Shown piece by piece: positions 22,611 to 34,224 of a DNA stretch of 64,000 bases. The stretch spans positions 372,001 to 436,000 of the forward strand of contig JAWZSP010000005.1 in the NCBI GenBank assembly GCA_034401135.1. Direction: 5' to 3'. Under the pieces are notes generated by a model. That model searched no databases and was not told where the DNA came from. It saw only the letters and a list, made by a program, of their open reading frames with translations. Position numbers and translations under genes: made by a program. The DNA is from Volutella citrinella. Taxonomy: Eukaryota > Ascomycota > Sordariomycetes > Hypocreales > Nectriaceae. Position 1 is the first letter of the stretch; the number at the start of each line of letters is the position of its first letter.

Positions 22611-24427
22611 ATGCCTGCGCAGGAGAGTCAAGCACCGATGTCTTTGGGCCTGGTGCGATTTCTTTTGGATCCCCGGGTCGTAGGATTGGTGGTTGTCGCT
22701 TACTTTTTGTCCAACAAATTCCATGCCTCGCTTAACAGTATCCCGGGCCCATTCATTGCCTCCTTCACCGACATCTGGCGCCTCATTGATACGGCCAGAG
22801 GGCAATCCCAGCATACAGGTAAATAACAGGCTCGGTGCAAGCCAAAGACACCACTGGCAATGGCGACTAAGCTGACCTTGCTTGGGGTCGAAGCCATCAA
22901 GCTTCATAGGAAATACGGTCCTCTGGTTCGCCTTGGGCCCAACATGATATCCGTGTCCGACCCCGAAGCCGTCAAGATCATTTACAGTGTAAACGGCGGT
23001 TTCACAAAGACGCCCTTTTACCCCATTCAAGAAGGGAGATTTGAGAGAGCTCCATTGCCCAACCTGTTCTCGACGCGCGATGAGGAATACCACAGCAAGC
23101 TGAAGAGGCCGGTTGCCCACATGTACAGCTTGGCCACCTTGCTGGGCTGGGAAAATAAAATGGACGAGATTTCCGTCTTGTTCGTGGAGAGATTGAATAG
23201 ATACGCAACATCTGGTCAAGAGATTGACTTGGGTCAATGGCTACAGTGAGTAGAAGCACCACTCATGTTCACTTCTGGCCCGCCCCCGGGGGGATATCGT
23301 GACTGACCAAGTGCCAAACTAGGTGGTACGCTTTCGATATCATTGGAAAGCTTACCTTCTCCACCACGTTTGGGTTTCTGGAAGAGGGTAGAGACATGGA
23401 CGACATGATTGCCAACATCAACGGCTTCTTTTTTTACGCTGCCGTGGTTGGCCAGATCCCTTGGCTTCACAACCTCTTGCTCGGAAATCGTTTGCTACCA
23501 TTGCTGACGTCGGCCATTGAGAACGCAAACCCTGCCGTCAACTTTGCCCTCAAATGCATCAAGGATCGCTCTGGGCCCAAAAAGGGACAGCAAGACGACT
23601 TCTTGAGCCGGATGGAGGATCTGCTCACCCGGAAGCCGGACTCCTTCAAGCGGTCCGACCCGGTCAACCACACCAGCGCCAACGTCCTGGCTGGCAGTGA
23701 CACGACGGCAATCGCTCTGAGGGCCATTATTGACAACTTGCTTCGTCACCCTCAATGCTACCGGAAGCTTCAGGCAGAAATCGACGGATTCGACCAGGGC
23801 GGCCAGCTTTCGGACCCAGTCTCGTACGCGGAAGCGCAAAGAATGCCGTACCTCCAGGCCATCATTAAGGAAGCCATGCGTCTACATCCCTCGGTGGGCA
23901 TGATGATGGAGCGTTATGTACCTCCAGGTGGCGTTGTTATCGCCGGGAAACGCATCCGAGAAGGCGTCATTGTAGGCATGAACCCTTGGACCGTGGCCCG
24001 TGATGAGACAATCTACGGTAAGGACGTTGATCTATTCCGGCCCGAGCGATGGTTGGAGGCGACCGACGAAGAACTCAAGGCCATGGACCGGACGTCCCTG
24101 TCATTTGGTGGCGGAAGCCGTGTTTGCATCGGGCGCAACATCTCTCTCGTAGTACGTTGCCGGCTCGCTCGAGCACGACATGCCTCCAACCTTGGACCGA
24201 TGCTGAAATAACATGTAGGAAATGTCGAAAATTATCCCCCAAATCTTCAGGCTGTTCGATCTTCAACTCGCTAGGCCTGACAAGCAGTTGACAGTGGCAA
24301 ACTACTGGTATGCAACCCGCTCCCTCCTCACTGGTTTCGGCTTGCTGATTTGCCTGGCGTGTGTCTCCAAAGGTTTCCTGTCCAGGAGGGCCTCATCTGT
24401 AAGCTAAAACAGCGTACCCGCAACTAG
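22611..24427 (+). CDS. cytochrome P450, pisatin-demethylase-like (second copy)
   Basis: Five exons (22611-22818, 22894-23245, 23323-24151, 24219-24307, 24373-24427) encode 510 aa. A membrane anchor (about residues 20-36) precedes IPGPF. Later motifs are LHRKYGPLVRLGP, WYAFDIIG across an intron, AGSDTTAIAL, KEAMRLHP, FRPERW and the haem loop FGGGSRVCIGRNIS. The last two exons give EMSKIIPQIFRLFD and then YWFPVQEG. The intron before the haem-distal tail and the one at WLQ/WYAFD are shared with the copies at 16963 and 29547, showing common descent. ER-bound monooxygenase; probably hydroxylates or demethylates an aromatic substrate (inference). Confidence 0.92.
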
Positions 24428-24758
24428 CCAGATGGCGACTTTCAAGCTGGAAACCTTTATTTCGGGCACATGGGACCTCCGACTCGTAAGAGGCCGCTGT
24501 GGGCTGACCGAGGTGGGCAAGGCTCGGGAGTGCATGTGGGGAGATGGGGAAGGGTGTTGGGTGGGGGACACAATGGAGAGCCCATCGTCTGCGTCGTGTG
24601 CGGGATACGGATAGTTTTAGTTAAATACGAGACCCCGGACCGCAAGTTTCTCCCATCAATAACAACGATCCTCTCCCAAGCCAGCCGAGCCACCAGACCA
24701 AAGCCCCCTTCGACTCTTTTTCCCGTCAAGATCTCAAGGACACGTCAAGGCTCGCAAC
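24428..24758. other. intergenic, promoter of maleylacetate reductase
   Basis: Short promoter region with G-rich near-matches (GTGGGGAG at about 24536, GTGGGGGA at about 24561) but no exact GTGGGGWA. Confidence 0.4.
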
Positions 24759-25924
24759 ATGGAGTCATTCGAGTTCCAGGGAAACAAAGGGCGCATCGTC
24801 TTTGGCAACGGAAGCCTACAGAAATTGCCACAAGAGCTTGAGAATCTCAATATTTCGGCTCCCTTGCTCCTTTGCACCCCGCAACAGAAGGACCATGCCC
24901 ATCGCGTCCAGGAAATTCTGGGCAAGATGGTTGTGGGACTCTTTGCCGAAGCCACAATGCATACCCCGACCGATGTAACCGACAAGGCCGTCGACTTTTG
25001 CAAGTCCATCGGTGCCGATGGTGTCATTTCTATCGGTGGTGGAAGCACCATCGGGCTTGGCAAAGCCATCAGTATTCGAACAGGACTCGATCATCTCTGC
25101 ATTCCCACTACCTACGCCGGCAGTGAGGTCACCCCAATCCTTGGCGAGACTCTTAACGGGCTCAAGACAACTCAGAAAGATGCAAAAATCCTGCCTGCTA
25201 CGGTTGTTTACGACGTGGGCCTGACCCTGTCATTGCCTGTGCCAATGAGTGCTTATAGTGGCATCAACGCCATAGCTCACGCTGGTAAGCCCAGTTAACA
25301 TCCCATCCCAGAGCCATTTTCTACCCAGTCGCCCCCTAATAGTGGATAACTTGTTGACGCAACGGGAAACGACTAGTCGAGGCCCTATACTCCCAGACCA
25401 CTAATCCCATCATTGCCCTCCTGGCAGTTGAGGGTACTCGGGCGTTGGCTGCTGCTCTGCCCGACATTATGGAGAATCCAACGTCGATACCCAGTCGCTC
25501 ATTGGCCTTGTATGGCGCGTGGCTCTGTGGGACGTGTCTCGGCAGCGTTGGCATGTGTCTTCACCACAAACTATGCCACACCCTAGGAGGCGACTTCAAC
25601 TTGCCCCATGCCGAAACCCACACAGCAGTGCTCCCACACGCGATAGCCTATAATGCTCCTAAGATACCACTCATAATGGATAGACTGGCTGTGATTCTAC
25701 CGGGGAGCAACGGTGACGCCATCAATGGCCTGAATCTACTCCTCGACAAGCTCAAAGTCAATAGGAGTCTCAGGGCGGTCGGGATGAAGGAAGATGACAT
25801 AGACAGGGCTGCAGAAAATGCTACAAAACAGCCGTACTGGAACCCTAGAGAGATTGAGAAGGGGCCCATCCGGGAGCTGATCCGACGCGCATGGGCTGGA
25901 GAGCCGGCCCGAGCTGATCTCTAG
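24759..25924 (+). CDS. maleylacetate reductase
   Basis: Two exons (24759-25284 and 25377-25924, intron 92 bp) encode 357 aa, the usual length for the family. It belongs to the iron-containing alcohol dehydrogenase superfamily. The nucleotide loop is SIGGGSTIGLGKAI, followed by PTTYAGSE. The signature HHKLCHTLGG and the pair in NLPHAETHT match maleylacetate reductases closely. It reduces maleylacetate to 3-oxoadipate with NAD(P)H in the cytosol, the last specific step of the hydroxyquinol route before beta-oxidation-like cleavage. The ring-opening enzyme that makes its substrate lies 10 kb away at 35017-36088, which strongly supports the assignment. Confidence 0.93.
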
Positions 25925-27007
25925 AGGGCTGGACATCTCGACGTTGTACTACAAGATTAGCACAAGACATAGTATTGAGTCAGGCAGGCAGGCAGGCAGG
26001 CAGGGCAAGCAAGCAAGCATGCATGCCAGGTGCTCTGCAGCTTGCTGCCGTACAATGCTGCTCAGTGAGCTCAACAAATCACCCCACCAACCCTTGACAC
26101 ATCAAATGCGCCTAGCTCCCATTCTGATCATCCCCAGTACCATCAATCACGCGGTGTTTCGGCGTCAGAGTGTAGTCTACGCCATACGTGCTCTCTTCTT
26201 GGACAAGTCGGCGGCCCAAGTGGGGAGCCGAGCACCCAAGTCCTCCAGAGCGGACATTGGAACAGCCCCACGCACCGACAGCTCTCTCACGAACGACTAG
26301 TAGGGAAACAGATTTGACCTGTGTGTGGCGGCTGGATCACATTGGCATTTGGTGGTTAGGCTGGATTGGTCAATTGGGCGTTTGGGTCGGTAGCTTAAAA
26401 GGGATGGGTTCGCTCAGTGCTTCAGATCAACAAGAATTTTCCCCCTTCTTCAATCTTTTTCTGTTCAGGGACTCCTTCATTTCTGTCTGATCAGATCGCT
26501 GGTCAATTCAGATTTTGTTTATCTTGCGAGGTTCTCTTGCTGGAGGTCACGCAAAATTTCGCTTTTTGCCCAAGTTCGGTTACCCTACGGCAGGTTTCTG
26601 CAGGGGACACTGACAATTGTTGGTGTTTGTTTGGGCCTGTCATTCTCACCAACAAACCAGTAAGGAGAGCTGACCACCCCTTGTCAATTGTGCCACGTAA
26701 GGCCTTGTTATTGGTCACCAGCTGTTGTCATGACCACGTCTGGTCAGGCAGGGTTTGTACATCTCGTAGATGCAGCTTCCATAGGTAGTGCGGGGGAGGC
26801 TTGCCAAGCCGGAGTGGAAAGTTCAATGCGAATAGTAAGGTTCAAGACGGGACAGAGCGGACTATATTGGATGCTGGTGGCGTCTCTCCAACATCACTCC
26901 AGCCAGATATATGGCGTACCGGCCCGCCTTCTTCCAACATCAGTTCAATAGGAATCTAACAGAGAAGCAAAGCAACATCCACCACGAAAAATCATCAATT
27001 TCACGAC
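25925..27007. other. 1.1-kb gap, promoter of the Dal5-type carrier
   Basis: No gene recognised. A (CAGG)n microsatellite lies at its start. GTGGGGAG at 26220-26227 is a near-match to the shared element. Long T- and C-rich stretches near 26440-26550 look like promoter or leader sequence. Confidence 0.4.
25980..26018 (+). repeat. (CAGG)n / (CAAG)n microsatellite
   Basis: Six or so CAGG units followed by CAAG and CATG units, in a non-coding region. Probably variable in length between strains. Confidence 0.8.
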
Positions 27008-28754
27008 ATGTCTGACGAAGCAAAACCCGATGTTAGCCAGATCGAGTGTCTTCAAGCCACTGATGGGCACGGTCGCGGCAGTCTCGCGATCACCAGCGAG
27101 GCGGAGAAGAAGCTCGTGCGCAAGTGTGACACACACGTTCTTCCATATGTAACCCTTCTTTTCTTCTTGTCCTTTTTGGACAGAACAAACATCGGTACGG
27201 AGCCTCGTCTCGGCCCAGCATCCAACGGCCATCCCCCCATGTCACTCCCAAGCATCGGGCTGATTCATATCATTTAGGCAATGCAAAAATTCAAGGAATG
27301 ATGGAAGTTTTGCACATGACCAACCGCTCCTACAACCTGGCTCTCTTCGTCTTTTTTATCCCGTACATCCTCTTCGAGGTCCCGTCCAACATCATCATTA
27401 GGAAGATCAGGCCCTCAATCTGGCTATCGTGCATCGTGACCCTCTGGGGCATCGCAACGGTTGGTCAAGGCCTGATTCAGAACCTAAATGGGCTAGTTGC
27501 GATGCGGTTTCTATTGGGACTTTTCGAAGCTGGGCTGTTCCCTGGTGAGTGCCGTCACTCTCCGTGAATCCCTGTCTTCCCCTTTTCTAGAGAAAGTCTA
27601 CAGCTGACGGCTGACCGGTGCCCCAGGCTGCGTCTATCTAATTAGCATGTATTATAAACGCTATGAGCTGCAATGGCGATTGTCCGTCTTCTTCTCTGCC
27701 AGCATTCTGGCGGGAGGGGTATCTGGTTTGCTAGCCTTTGCAATAGCCAACATGGACGGAGTCGCTGGGTACAGAGCATGGAGGTGGTGCGTCATTTCCC
27801 AAGTTGGCACACTACGAACAGGTGATCCGGGCTAATCCGTGTATTTTTCCAGGATCTTCATCCTCGAAGGCATACTGACCATCCTTGCCGGCGTCTTTGC
27901 CAGGTTCTTCATCCCCGACTGGCCGGAGACAGCCAAATTCTTACATGAAGAGGAGCGAGTTCAGGTAATGACAAGAGTCAGCGCCGGCAGCGAGGCGGCG
28001 AAGATGGATCGCCTCGACAAACCGGCTGTTCGACGCATCCTTCGCGACTGGAAGATCTATGTTGGGACACTCATGTATTTTGGTGTGGTCAATACTGGCT
28101 ACTCGGGTTCCGTAGGCATCACCTTGTTCTACCACGTCGTCGGCGTTCTAACACCTGCTCCAGTTTTTCATCCCAACCATCATCCGCCAAATGGGCTACA
28201 CCGCTACGGCAGCTCAGGCGCGCTCTGTGCCCATCTTTATTGTGGCAGCCATTATGCAACTCACTGTTGCGTATCTAACCGACACCTGCCGACATCGATA
28301 CGCCTTCACAGTTGCAGGTCTCCTAGTCAGCACTGTTGGCTTCATCTTGCTTTTGAACCAGAGGAGCGAAGCCATCACAATTGGCGTGCAGTACTTTGCC
28401 CTGTTCCTCACCATCACCGGCGGGTTCGTAACGCAGCCCATCACGCTTGCATGGCTGGCCAACAATGTTAGCGGCCATTACAAGAGGAGTATTTCATCGG
28501 CAGTGCAGATCGGCTTTGGAAATCTGGGCGGCATCGTCGCCAGTTTCATTTACTTTGAGCCGCCATTCTTTGTTACGGGCTATGCAACGAGTCTGGGTAT
28601 GCTCTGGCTCTGTGGAACTTGCTGCACCTTGATGTTCCTGGGCTCCATCTGGGAAAATAAGAAACGAGACAGGGGCGAAAGAGACTACAGGCTCAGCCTG
28701 GAAGATGCAGACAATCTTGGGGATGATCATCCGAGCTTCAGACTCACGACTTGA
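27008..28754 (+). CDS. MFS transporter, anion:cation symporter (Dal5/allantoate permease) family
   Basis: Five exons (27008-27194, 27278-27544, 27627-27786, 27853-28111, 28164-28754) encode 487 aa. TM1 ends in FLSFLDRTNIGNAKIQGM, the Dal5-family signature, restored across the first intron. PYILFEVPSN and the TM4 region RFLLGLFEAGLFPG follow. Exon 4 brings FFIPDWPETAKFL at the central loop, and exon 5 gives TM7-TM12. Family members import carboxylates, allantoate, vitamins and aromatic acids across the plasma membrane. In this setting uptake of an aromatic acid or of the pathway substrate is plausible but not shown. Confidence 0.9.
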
Positions 28755-29546
28755 TTGCCAAAGGAGTGGAGATGGAAATGGTTGAGATGAGAGCCATGGC
28801 TTGAACCGTGTTTGATATGGTGCCAACGCATGAATCTTGACATGGTTTCTGCAGTGTTGCTTCGTCGTGTTTGACAATGGAGTACCGTTGCAGAATGCGA
28901 GAAGCTCTGCAATCGTTATGGACCGTAGCGCACGATATTCCTAATCAAATCTATCTAAAATCTTATCAATGGTGTCAGTCTCAATTGTGTTTTGTTTTCG
29001 ACCTCTAGACCCTGTTAGGAGTTTGAGCCGAATTTGTGTCCGCCGAGTTCGAGGCATGTCGAAACAGCGCTAAGCCATTGAAGTGGTTCAACTTTGGCTT
29101 TGAGCCCGAGCTACGGTTGGGGAAATTCGGCATTGGGTGGGGTTAATAGGCTCGGCTGTTATGGAGCCGGGAGTTGATTAATTTACTGGTCTTGAGTGAG
29201 TTTCGGATCCGGGCCGTTTTGCTGGGGCAAAGGCGCCACTATCCCCACGTCGGCTCCCCACTTCAGCACCTGAATATGGCGAGGTGCCCTGAAAGGTGGG
29301 GAAACGTGTCACTAAGGCGACCAACGGATTGTGCAGGTTCGCTAAGCCGAGTGGTGGAAGCGGAACAAGCGGAGCGACCACGTTTGCACCGCAAAGAGAA
29401 GAAAGATGACTGTCTTGACAATCTGACAACGGCATTTCTATTCTCCAAGCTACAGCGTGAAGAAAAATGTAAATAGATCCAAATTATCGTGTCATTCTGT
29501 ATCAAATTATCCCTCGCTGTCCACAACCCCCATCTCATACGCCAAA
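28755..29546. other. intergenic, promoter of the third P450
   Basis: No gene recognised. It contains one exact GTGGGGAA and near-matches GTGGGGTT (about 29146) and CTCCCCAC (about 29251). Confidence 0.4.
29296..29303 (+). promoter_or_regulatory. GTGGGGAA promoter element
   Basis: Exact shared element about 245 bp upstream of the P450 ATG at 29547. Confidence 0.45.
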
Positions 29547-31259
29547 ATGACAACACTTGAGTGCGACTGGAACATACCCTATACCAGACTTCTGTGCGAG
29601 TCATTTCGCAAACTGCTATCAGCATCCTCCCCCGGACTAACAGTCGTTTTGGTTGCCGTTGGAACGACCTTGCTTGTATTCGCCTTGATCGCCTTCTATT
29701 CTCGCCATCTATCGCCGCTTGCCAAAGTGGATGGGCCTTTTTTGGGCATCTCTGTCTCGACTATGGCTGGCAAAACATTCACTGGACGGAGACATGCACA
29801 GAGTCATGATAGCTGCGCACAAGCGATACGGGAGTCTGGTCCGGACCGGGCCTCGCGAAGTCAGCGTTGCAGACCTCACGGCCATCCGTAAAATTTACGG
29901 CTCAGGCACCAAGTTTCGCAAGAGTGACTGGTATAGCGTATGGCAAGGCCGCAGAAAGTTCGACGTCTTCCCGGAAAGAGACGAAAAGATCCACGGGGCC
30001 CAGCGGCGCCTAGTGAGCCACCTGTACTCATTGAGCAATGTGGCGCAGTACGAGGACAAGGTGGATGAGGCCGTCAGGGTATTCGTCAAGAAAGTGGAGT
30101 ATCATGGGGGTCAGGATCCAGTCAATGTTGGCCATTGGGTGCAGATGTTTGCCTTTGGTGAGTCCTGATATCCGCTGGCTGCCTTTGTTTGCTGGTCGGA
30201 CGAATATGGCCTGGAACTAACTTGACATTTGGCCAATAGACGTGGTTGGAGCGTTGACCTTCTCCAAACCCTTTGGCTTCCTGGAGGCTGGTAGCGACGG
30301 CGGCCAATTCAAGATCCTTGAGCGTGCACTGCGATCGGGAGCCTGGGTTGGGCAGATGCCGTGGGTCTACTGGCTGAATGAATTCCTAACACCTTACATC
30401 GGCAACCGTCTCGACGTCATGGCGCGCCACGGCTCGGTGCGACAATTTGCTAAAGTCCAAGTCGATGAACGGTCAACCGAGGATAACTCCTTGTACAAAG
30501 ATCTACTTTCTCGATTTTTCCAAATCAGCAAGACGAAGCCTGATGATTTTGATGGCACTGCCGTGTTGTCCATGACCACGTCGAATATATTCGGCGGCTC
30601 TGATTCTACAGCCATCTCGTTGCGTGCAATCATTTGGTACATTCTGAAACACCCCGATGCGAAGAAGAAACTCCTCCAAGAGATCCAGGAACGTCAACAA
30701 GTTGGAAAGCTATCATACCCAGTCACCCTCGAACAGGCAACCGGCATGCCCTATCTTCAGGCATGCATGTACGAGGCACTTCGGCTGCACCCGGCAGTAG
30801 GAATGGCGCTTCCGCGAGTGGTTCCAGAAGGCGGCATCGAGATCGATGGCCGTTTCATTCCATCTGGTACTACAGTGGGCGTGAATCCATGGGTGATCCA
30901 CCGTGACGAATCCGTCTTTGGGGGTAATACTGAGGAGTTCCGGCCCGAGAGGTGGCTCACGAGAGACAGGGCCGAGCTTGAGCGATATTTTTTCGCATTT
31001 GGGAATGGCAACAGAGCATGCCTGGGTCGCCATATTAGCTGGATGGAAATGTCAAAGCTAATACCCACCCTCTTCTCACGGTTTGACTTGGCACTCGCGG
31101 ACCCTGAAGCCCAGTGGACCGAACATTGCTGGTAAGATAGACTAGGGCAACCGTCCACCCTTCTCCATAAAATAGCACGAATGGCTAACGGAATAACGCA
31201 TCTCTAGGTGGTTTGTAAAACAGGATAACGTTCATGTTAAATTTCGTCCTCTCAAATAA
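29547..31259 (+). CDS. cytochrome P450, pisatin-demethylase-like (third copy), with an apparent one-base frameshift
   Basis: Three exons (29547-30157, 30240-31131, 31208-31259) together total 3n+1 bases. The reading frame runs from the ATG (CCAAAATGAC context) through a membrane anchor to VDGPF. It then shifts by one base at a run of six T (29738-29743); beyond it WASLSRLWLAKHS continues in the next frame, as in related P450s. With five T the protein would be about 517 aa. Downstream motifs are intact: MFAFDVVGALTF across an intron, FGGSDSTAIS, YEALRLHP, FRPERW, and the haem loop FGNGNRACLGRH. So this is either a sequencing error in a homopolymer, a recent pseudogene, or a strain-specific allele. 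Intact motifs and splice sites favour error or very recent loss. Confidence 0.85.
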
Positions 31260-31969
31260 ACACAATAGAAGATAGTTCAAGAAGCCCATGAAGTACAGCC
31301 TTTTGCTGTCTTTCTATATATGATTGAAACCCACAGTGAAAACCAATAGATGCTGTACCCGTCATCTTAAATACGATATGAGTCCATAAAGCCTCACAAT
31401 GAATATGAAATTAACATAGTAACTAGTGGTCTTCTTGACCATTGAGGCCTCTGTGCTACAAAAGATGATTGGGAATTATCATAATGAACGGATATTAGAG
31501 TTTTCCAATCTCAATGACTACAAACTCGAGGAAATGTTATCAAGCCGGGTGACCCCGACTCCCAGCTTAAGGATGATATGACAAGAAGCCATGTGACATA
31601 CAGGCAGGCTATCAGACCCTAAGCTGCCGCGCCAGCAGGTAAAAGATCGGCCAACCCAGGGCGTTTACGCCCGGGTTACTACTAAAAATCACTAAGCACA
31701 ACTCTGCTGAGCCTGATAGGGGTCTCGCACAGCAGGTGTTACAGCTGCAGGCAGATTGATAGGGCCACACTAGTAGTTACGCAGCCTGCTGTAAATTGAT
31801 AATCAACTTGTGTCATAAAGGGAACAGTCAAGCCCTATTGATAGTAAAACAGAACAGAGAATATCTATCCTTGACAATTCACTGCTAGAAAGCAATTTAT
31901 ACTGAGGACGTCTGAACAATATCAATATCAGTTCGAGATATACGTGATTGACCTTCACAGTGTTCCAGC
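31260..31969. other. 710-bp intergenic, more AT-rich, with a hairpin
   Basis: Convergent gap between the P450 and the cleavage dioxygenase. No gene recognised. The sequence is richer in A and T than its surroundings and carries a strong inverted repeat at 31653-31677. It may contain an old mobile-element remnant, but no terminal repeats or transposase fragment were identified. Confidence 0.35.
31653..31677. repeat. near-perfect inverted repeat (hairpin)
   Basis: AACCC-A-GGGCG, then TTTA, then CGCCCGGGTT: two 10-base arms around a four-base loop with one unpaired A. It stands out against the AT-rich surroundings. It could be a transcription-termination structure between the convergent genes or part of a decayed element. 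Confidence 0.5.
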
Positions 31970-34224
31970 CTAGAGCTTGTTATAGAGATTGGGCAAAGGC
32001 TCATTGAAGTCATCGGCATTTGGGATCCTTTCGGCGTCAACCCAGTTGCCATGGACAGCCGACCGCATGCCTGAAGTAGTCAGTGTCGTAGCTCGGAAAT
32101 AGAGCAAGGCGAAAACGCAAGCGGGGCATCATACGGAAGGGAAGAATGATTCGAGCAATGATGTTGTGGAAGTCCTTGGTATCCTGAATAATCTAGAGCA
32201 ATTGGTTTATCGTCAACAATAAAGCGCACCATAGTCAAAGTCTCTAGAGACTTACAACTTCGTTCCGCAGCTTTGGAATGTTGTCAATCATAGTGACAAG
32301 GAAACCATCGCCTTCCGGTGCATCAGGAGACCGGGGGCTGAAGCAAGTTTCCTGAACAAGGACGTCAGGACCCGGAGACATGATTTCCAGCTCCTTGGTT
32401 TCGTTATCGAATCGACAGAGGCAATTCAGGCCGCGGTATAGGAGGGCCGGGTCAGCAACGGACTTTGGGTCAAAGCAATCGAGGTATGTGTAGCGGGCTG
32501 TACAGGGTCAGTAGTATGTTTATGTACTTAATATGTAGCACATGGGGAGTATTGACGTGCGCAGAAAACACTATTAGCGGCCTGACTTACACTTCTTGGT
32601 CAAGAATCTCTCGTCGACCCGGGGAAATTCACACGGAAGGTCGACTAGGACCTCTGTGGTCGTTTGTTTAGCTAAATTGGTAGTCAGAAAGAACAGTCTA
32701 GGTTTGACCTACCTGGGTCGTCGAGTTTCTCAGATGCCGCATTTGGGTCAATCTTGAACTTGACGTAGTTCACCTTGATCGGATCCGGTTCGCCGGTTGC
32801 ATCAGCAGTCCGCTTCATAGCTATTAGAGCCAGTCAGTCAGCTCAACCATCTTCTTTCCTCCTACTGTTGCCGAATGGAGACTGGACTCACGGAGGAAGT
32901 GGAAAGCGTTGCTGGAGGCAATTGTTGTATCGAAATACCTTCGCAGCAATTAGCTGGCCGCCGGCTCAAAGGGCTCTGAAGCCGAGAACAGGGTAAGAGG
33001 CTTGTTTCCGCCACATACACATATCCATTGTCTTCCCATGATGCACCAGAGTGGATTGGCATGGAGTTTTTCCACTCGAATGTTCGGACCGGTTTGCTTA
33101 GGTCCTTTGGAACGAGATAAAAGTAGGTAGGCAAGCTTTCATCATACGTCCTTGATGCGAAGCCGTTAGTATTCTAGGATCATAGCTGTGAATGAAGGAA
33201 AAGGCGAAATACTAACCAGAGATGCCCATCTTTGGTTTTGAGTTCATTGAGGTTGGTATGGAATGGCATCTGCATGAGAACGAGGTAGTTCTCCGTCTGG
33301 GAAAGCTGCGATTAGTTTGGCCAGTTTGAGGTAGGCTGCATGTATTGCTCACAATCGCGCAGTCATGGATGAAACCATTGATGGGCCTCTCGAATTGTCT
33401 CTCATAAGTCTTTTTGCCTTGTTTGTTGATGACCCAAACGGTGCACTGCATTTAAGTAGGACAGTCAGCGCGTTGGCTCATGATCATGCCAATGAATTGG
33501 ATCGTGGCCTACGTCTTTGCTTTCAGGGCCCTGCAGAGAGTATCCGAAGCAGACAAGATCTCCGGTGTCTGGGTCCACTTTAGGATGGGCCGTAAAAGGC
33601 CCGTTGTCTGGAATCTGGCCGGGGAAGGGTGTGTGGCCAACTGTCGTCATGGCGGCTGTGCTCAGGTGTCAGTGGGTTCCCAGGACCGTAGCCAGCAAAG
33701 GCAACGCACTTGGATCCAGCTCATATGGGGCTCCAAGCTCGCCGAGAGCAAGCAGCTTCCCGGCGTGGACAATGACATTCGTATTGGCGACATTGTCCTC
33801 CATTGCTCGGACACAGGGATGGTGCGAAAAGGGGCTCCGCATGACACCAAACATGGCCCTTCCGGCTTTCCGCTCAGCTACATATCGCTCTGTCAAGACA
33901 TAGCGTTGTTTGAACGAGGCTTTGCCGTCCTTGATGCGGAACGCGCTGATGCTCCCGTCGGCATCAAAAGGGGTAGTTTTGGCGCCCCCCTCATAATAAT
34001 CGCGCTCATAGTATGGGTCGTGGGAAACCTGTGTGCGCGGGGCCCGTCCACTTAGTAAGGGCGATGCACAGGTGTGAAATGGGTGTGCTTACACGATAAA
34101 AGGTGCCATTAAGCTCCTTCGGGATATCTCCGATGACCTCAAGGTCCTCGAGCTCTGCATGCGCGCGAAACGGCCTCGAAGCGCCGGCGAAGTCCTGGTA
34201 GTTGCTGCTCAAAGCGCGCACCAT
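31970..34224 (-). CDS. carotenoid/lignostilbene cleavage dioxygenase (RPE65 superfamily)
   Basis: Twelve exons with matching phases (34224-34093, 34028-33710, 33655-33513, 33445-33353, 33296-33217, 33150-33019, 32938-32892, 32820-32713, 32653-32591, 32497-32256, 32192-32135, 32070-31970) encode 505 aa. The four Fe(II)-binding His of the seven-bladed propeller are all present: His174 in FTAHPKVD, His225 in GFIHDCA, His289 in PIHSGASWED and His479 in SAVHGNWV. These enzymes split a C=C bond with O2 to give two carbonyls. Fungal relatives such as Neurospora CAO-1 cleave resveratrol and other stilbenes. Neighbouring ring-cleavage and aldehyde dehydrogenase genes favour a stilbenoid or phenylpropanoid substrate over carotenoids. 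The number of introns is unusually high for this window. Confidence 0.93.

Noticed and set aside
25980..26018. Direct repeats that might suggest a CRISPR-like array
   Set aside because: Units are four bases with no spacers, and the genome is eukaryotic. It is a microsatellite.
31970..34224. Assignment of the cleavage dioxygenase to carotenoid (retinal) metabolism
   Set aside because: No phytoene synthase, desaturase or opsin lies nearby, while aromatic ring-cleavage genes do. The carotenoid reading is possible but less likely.
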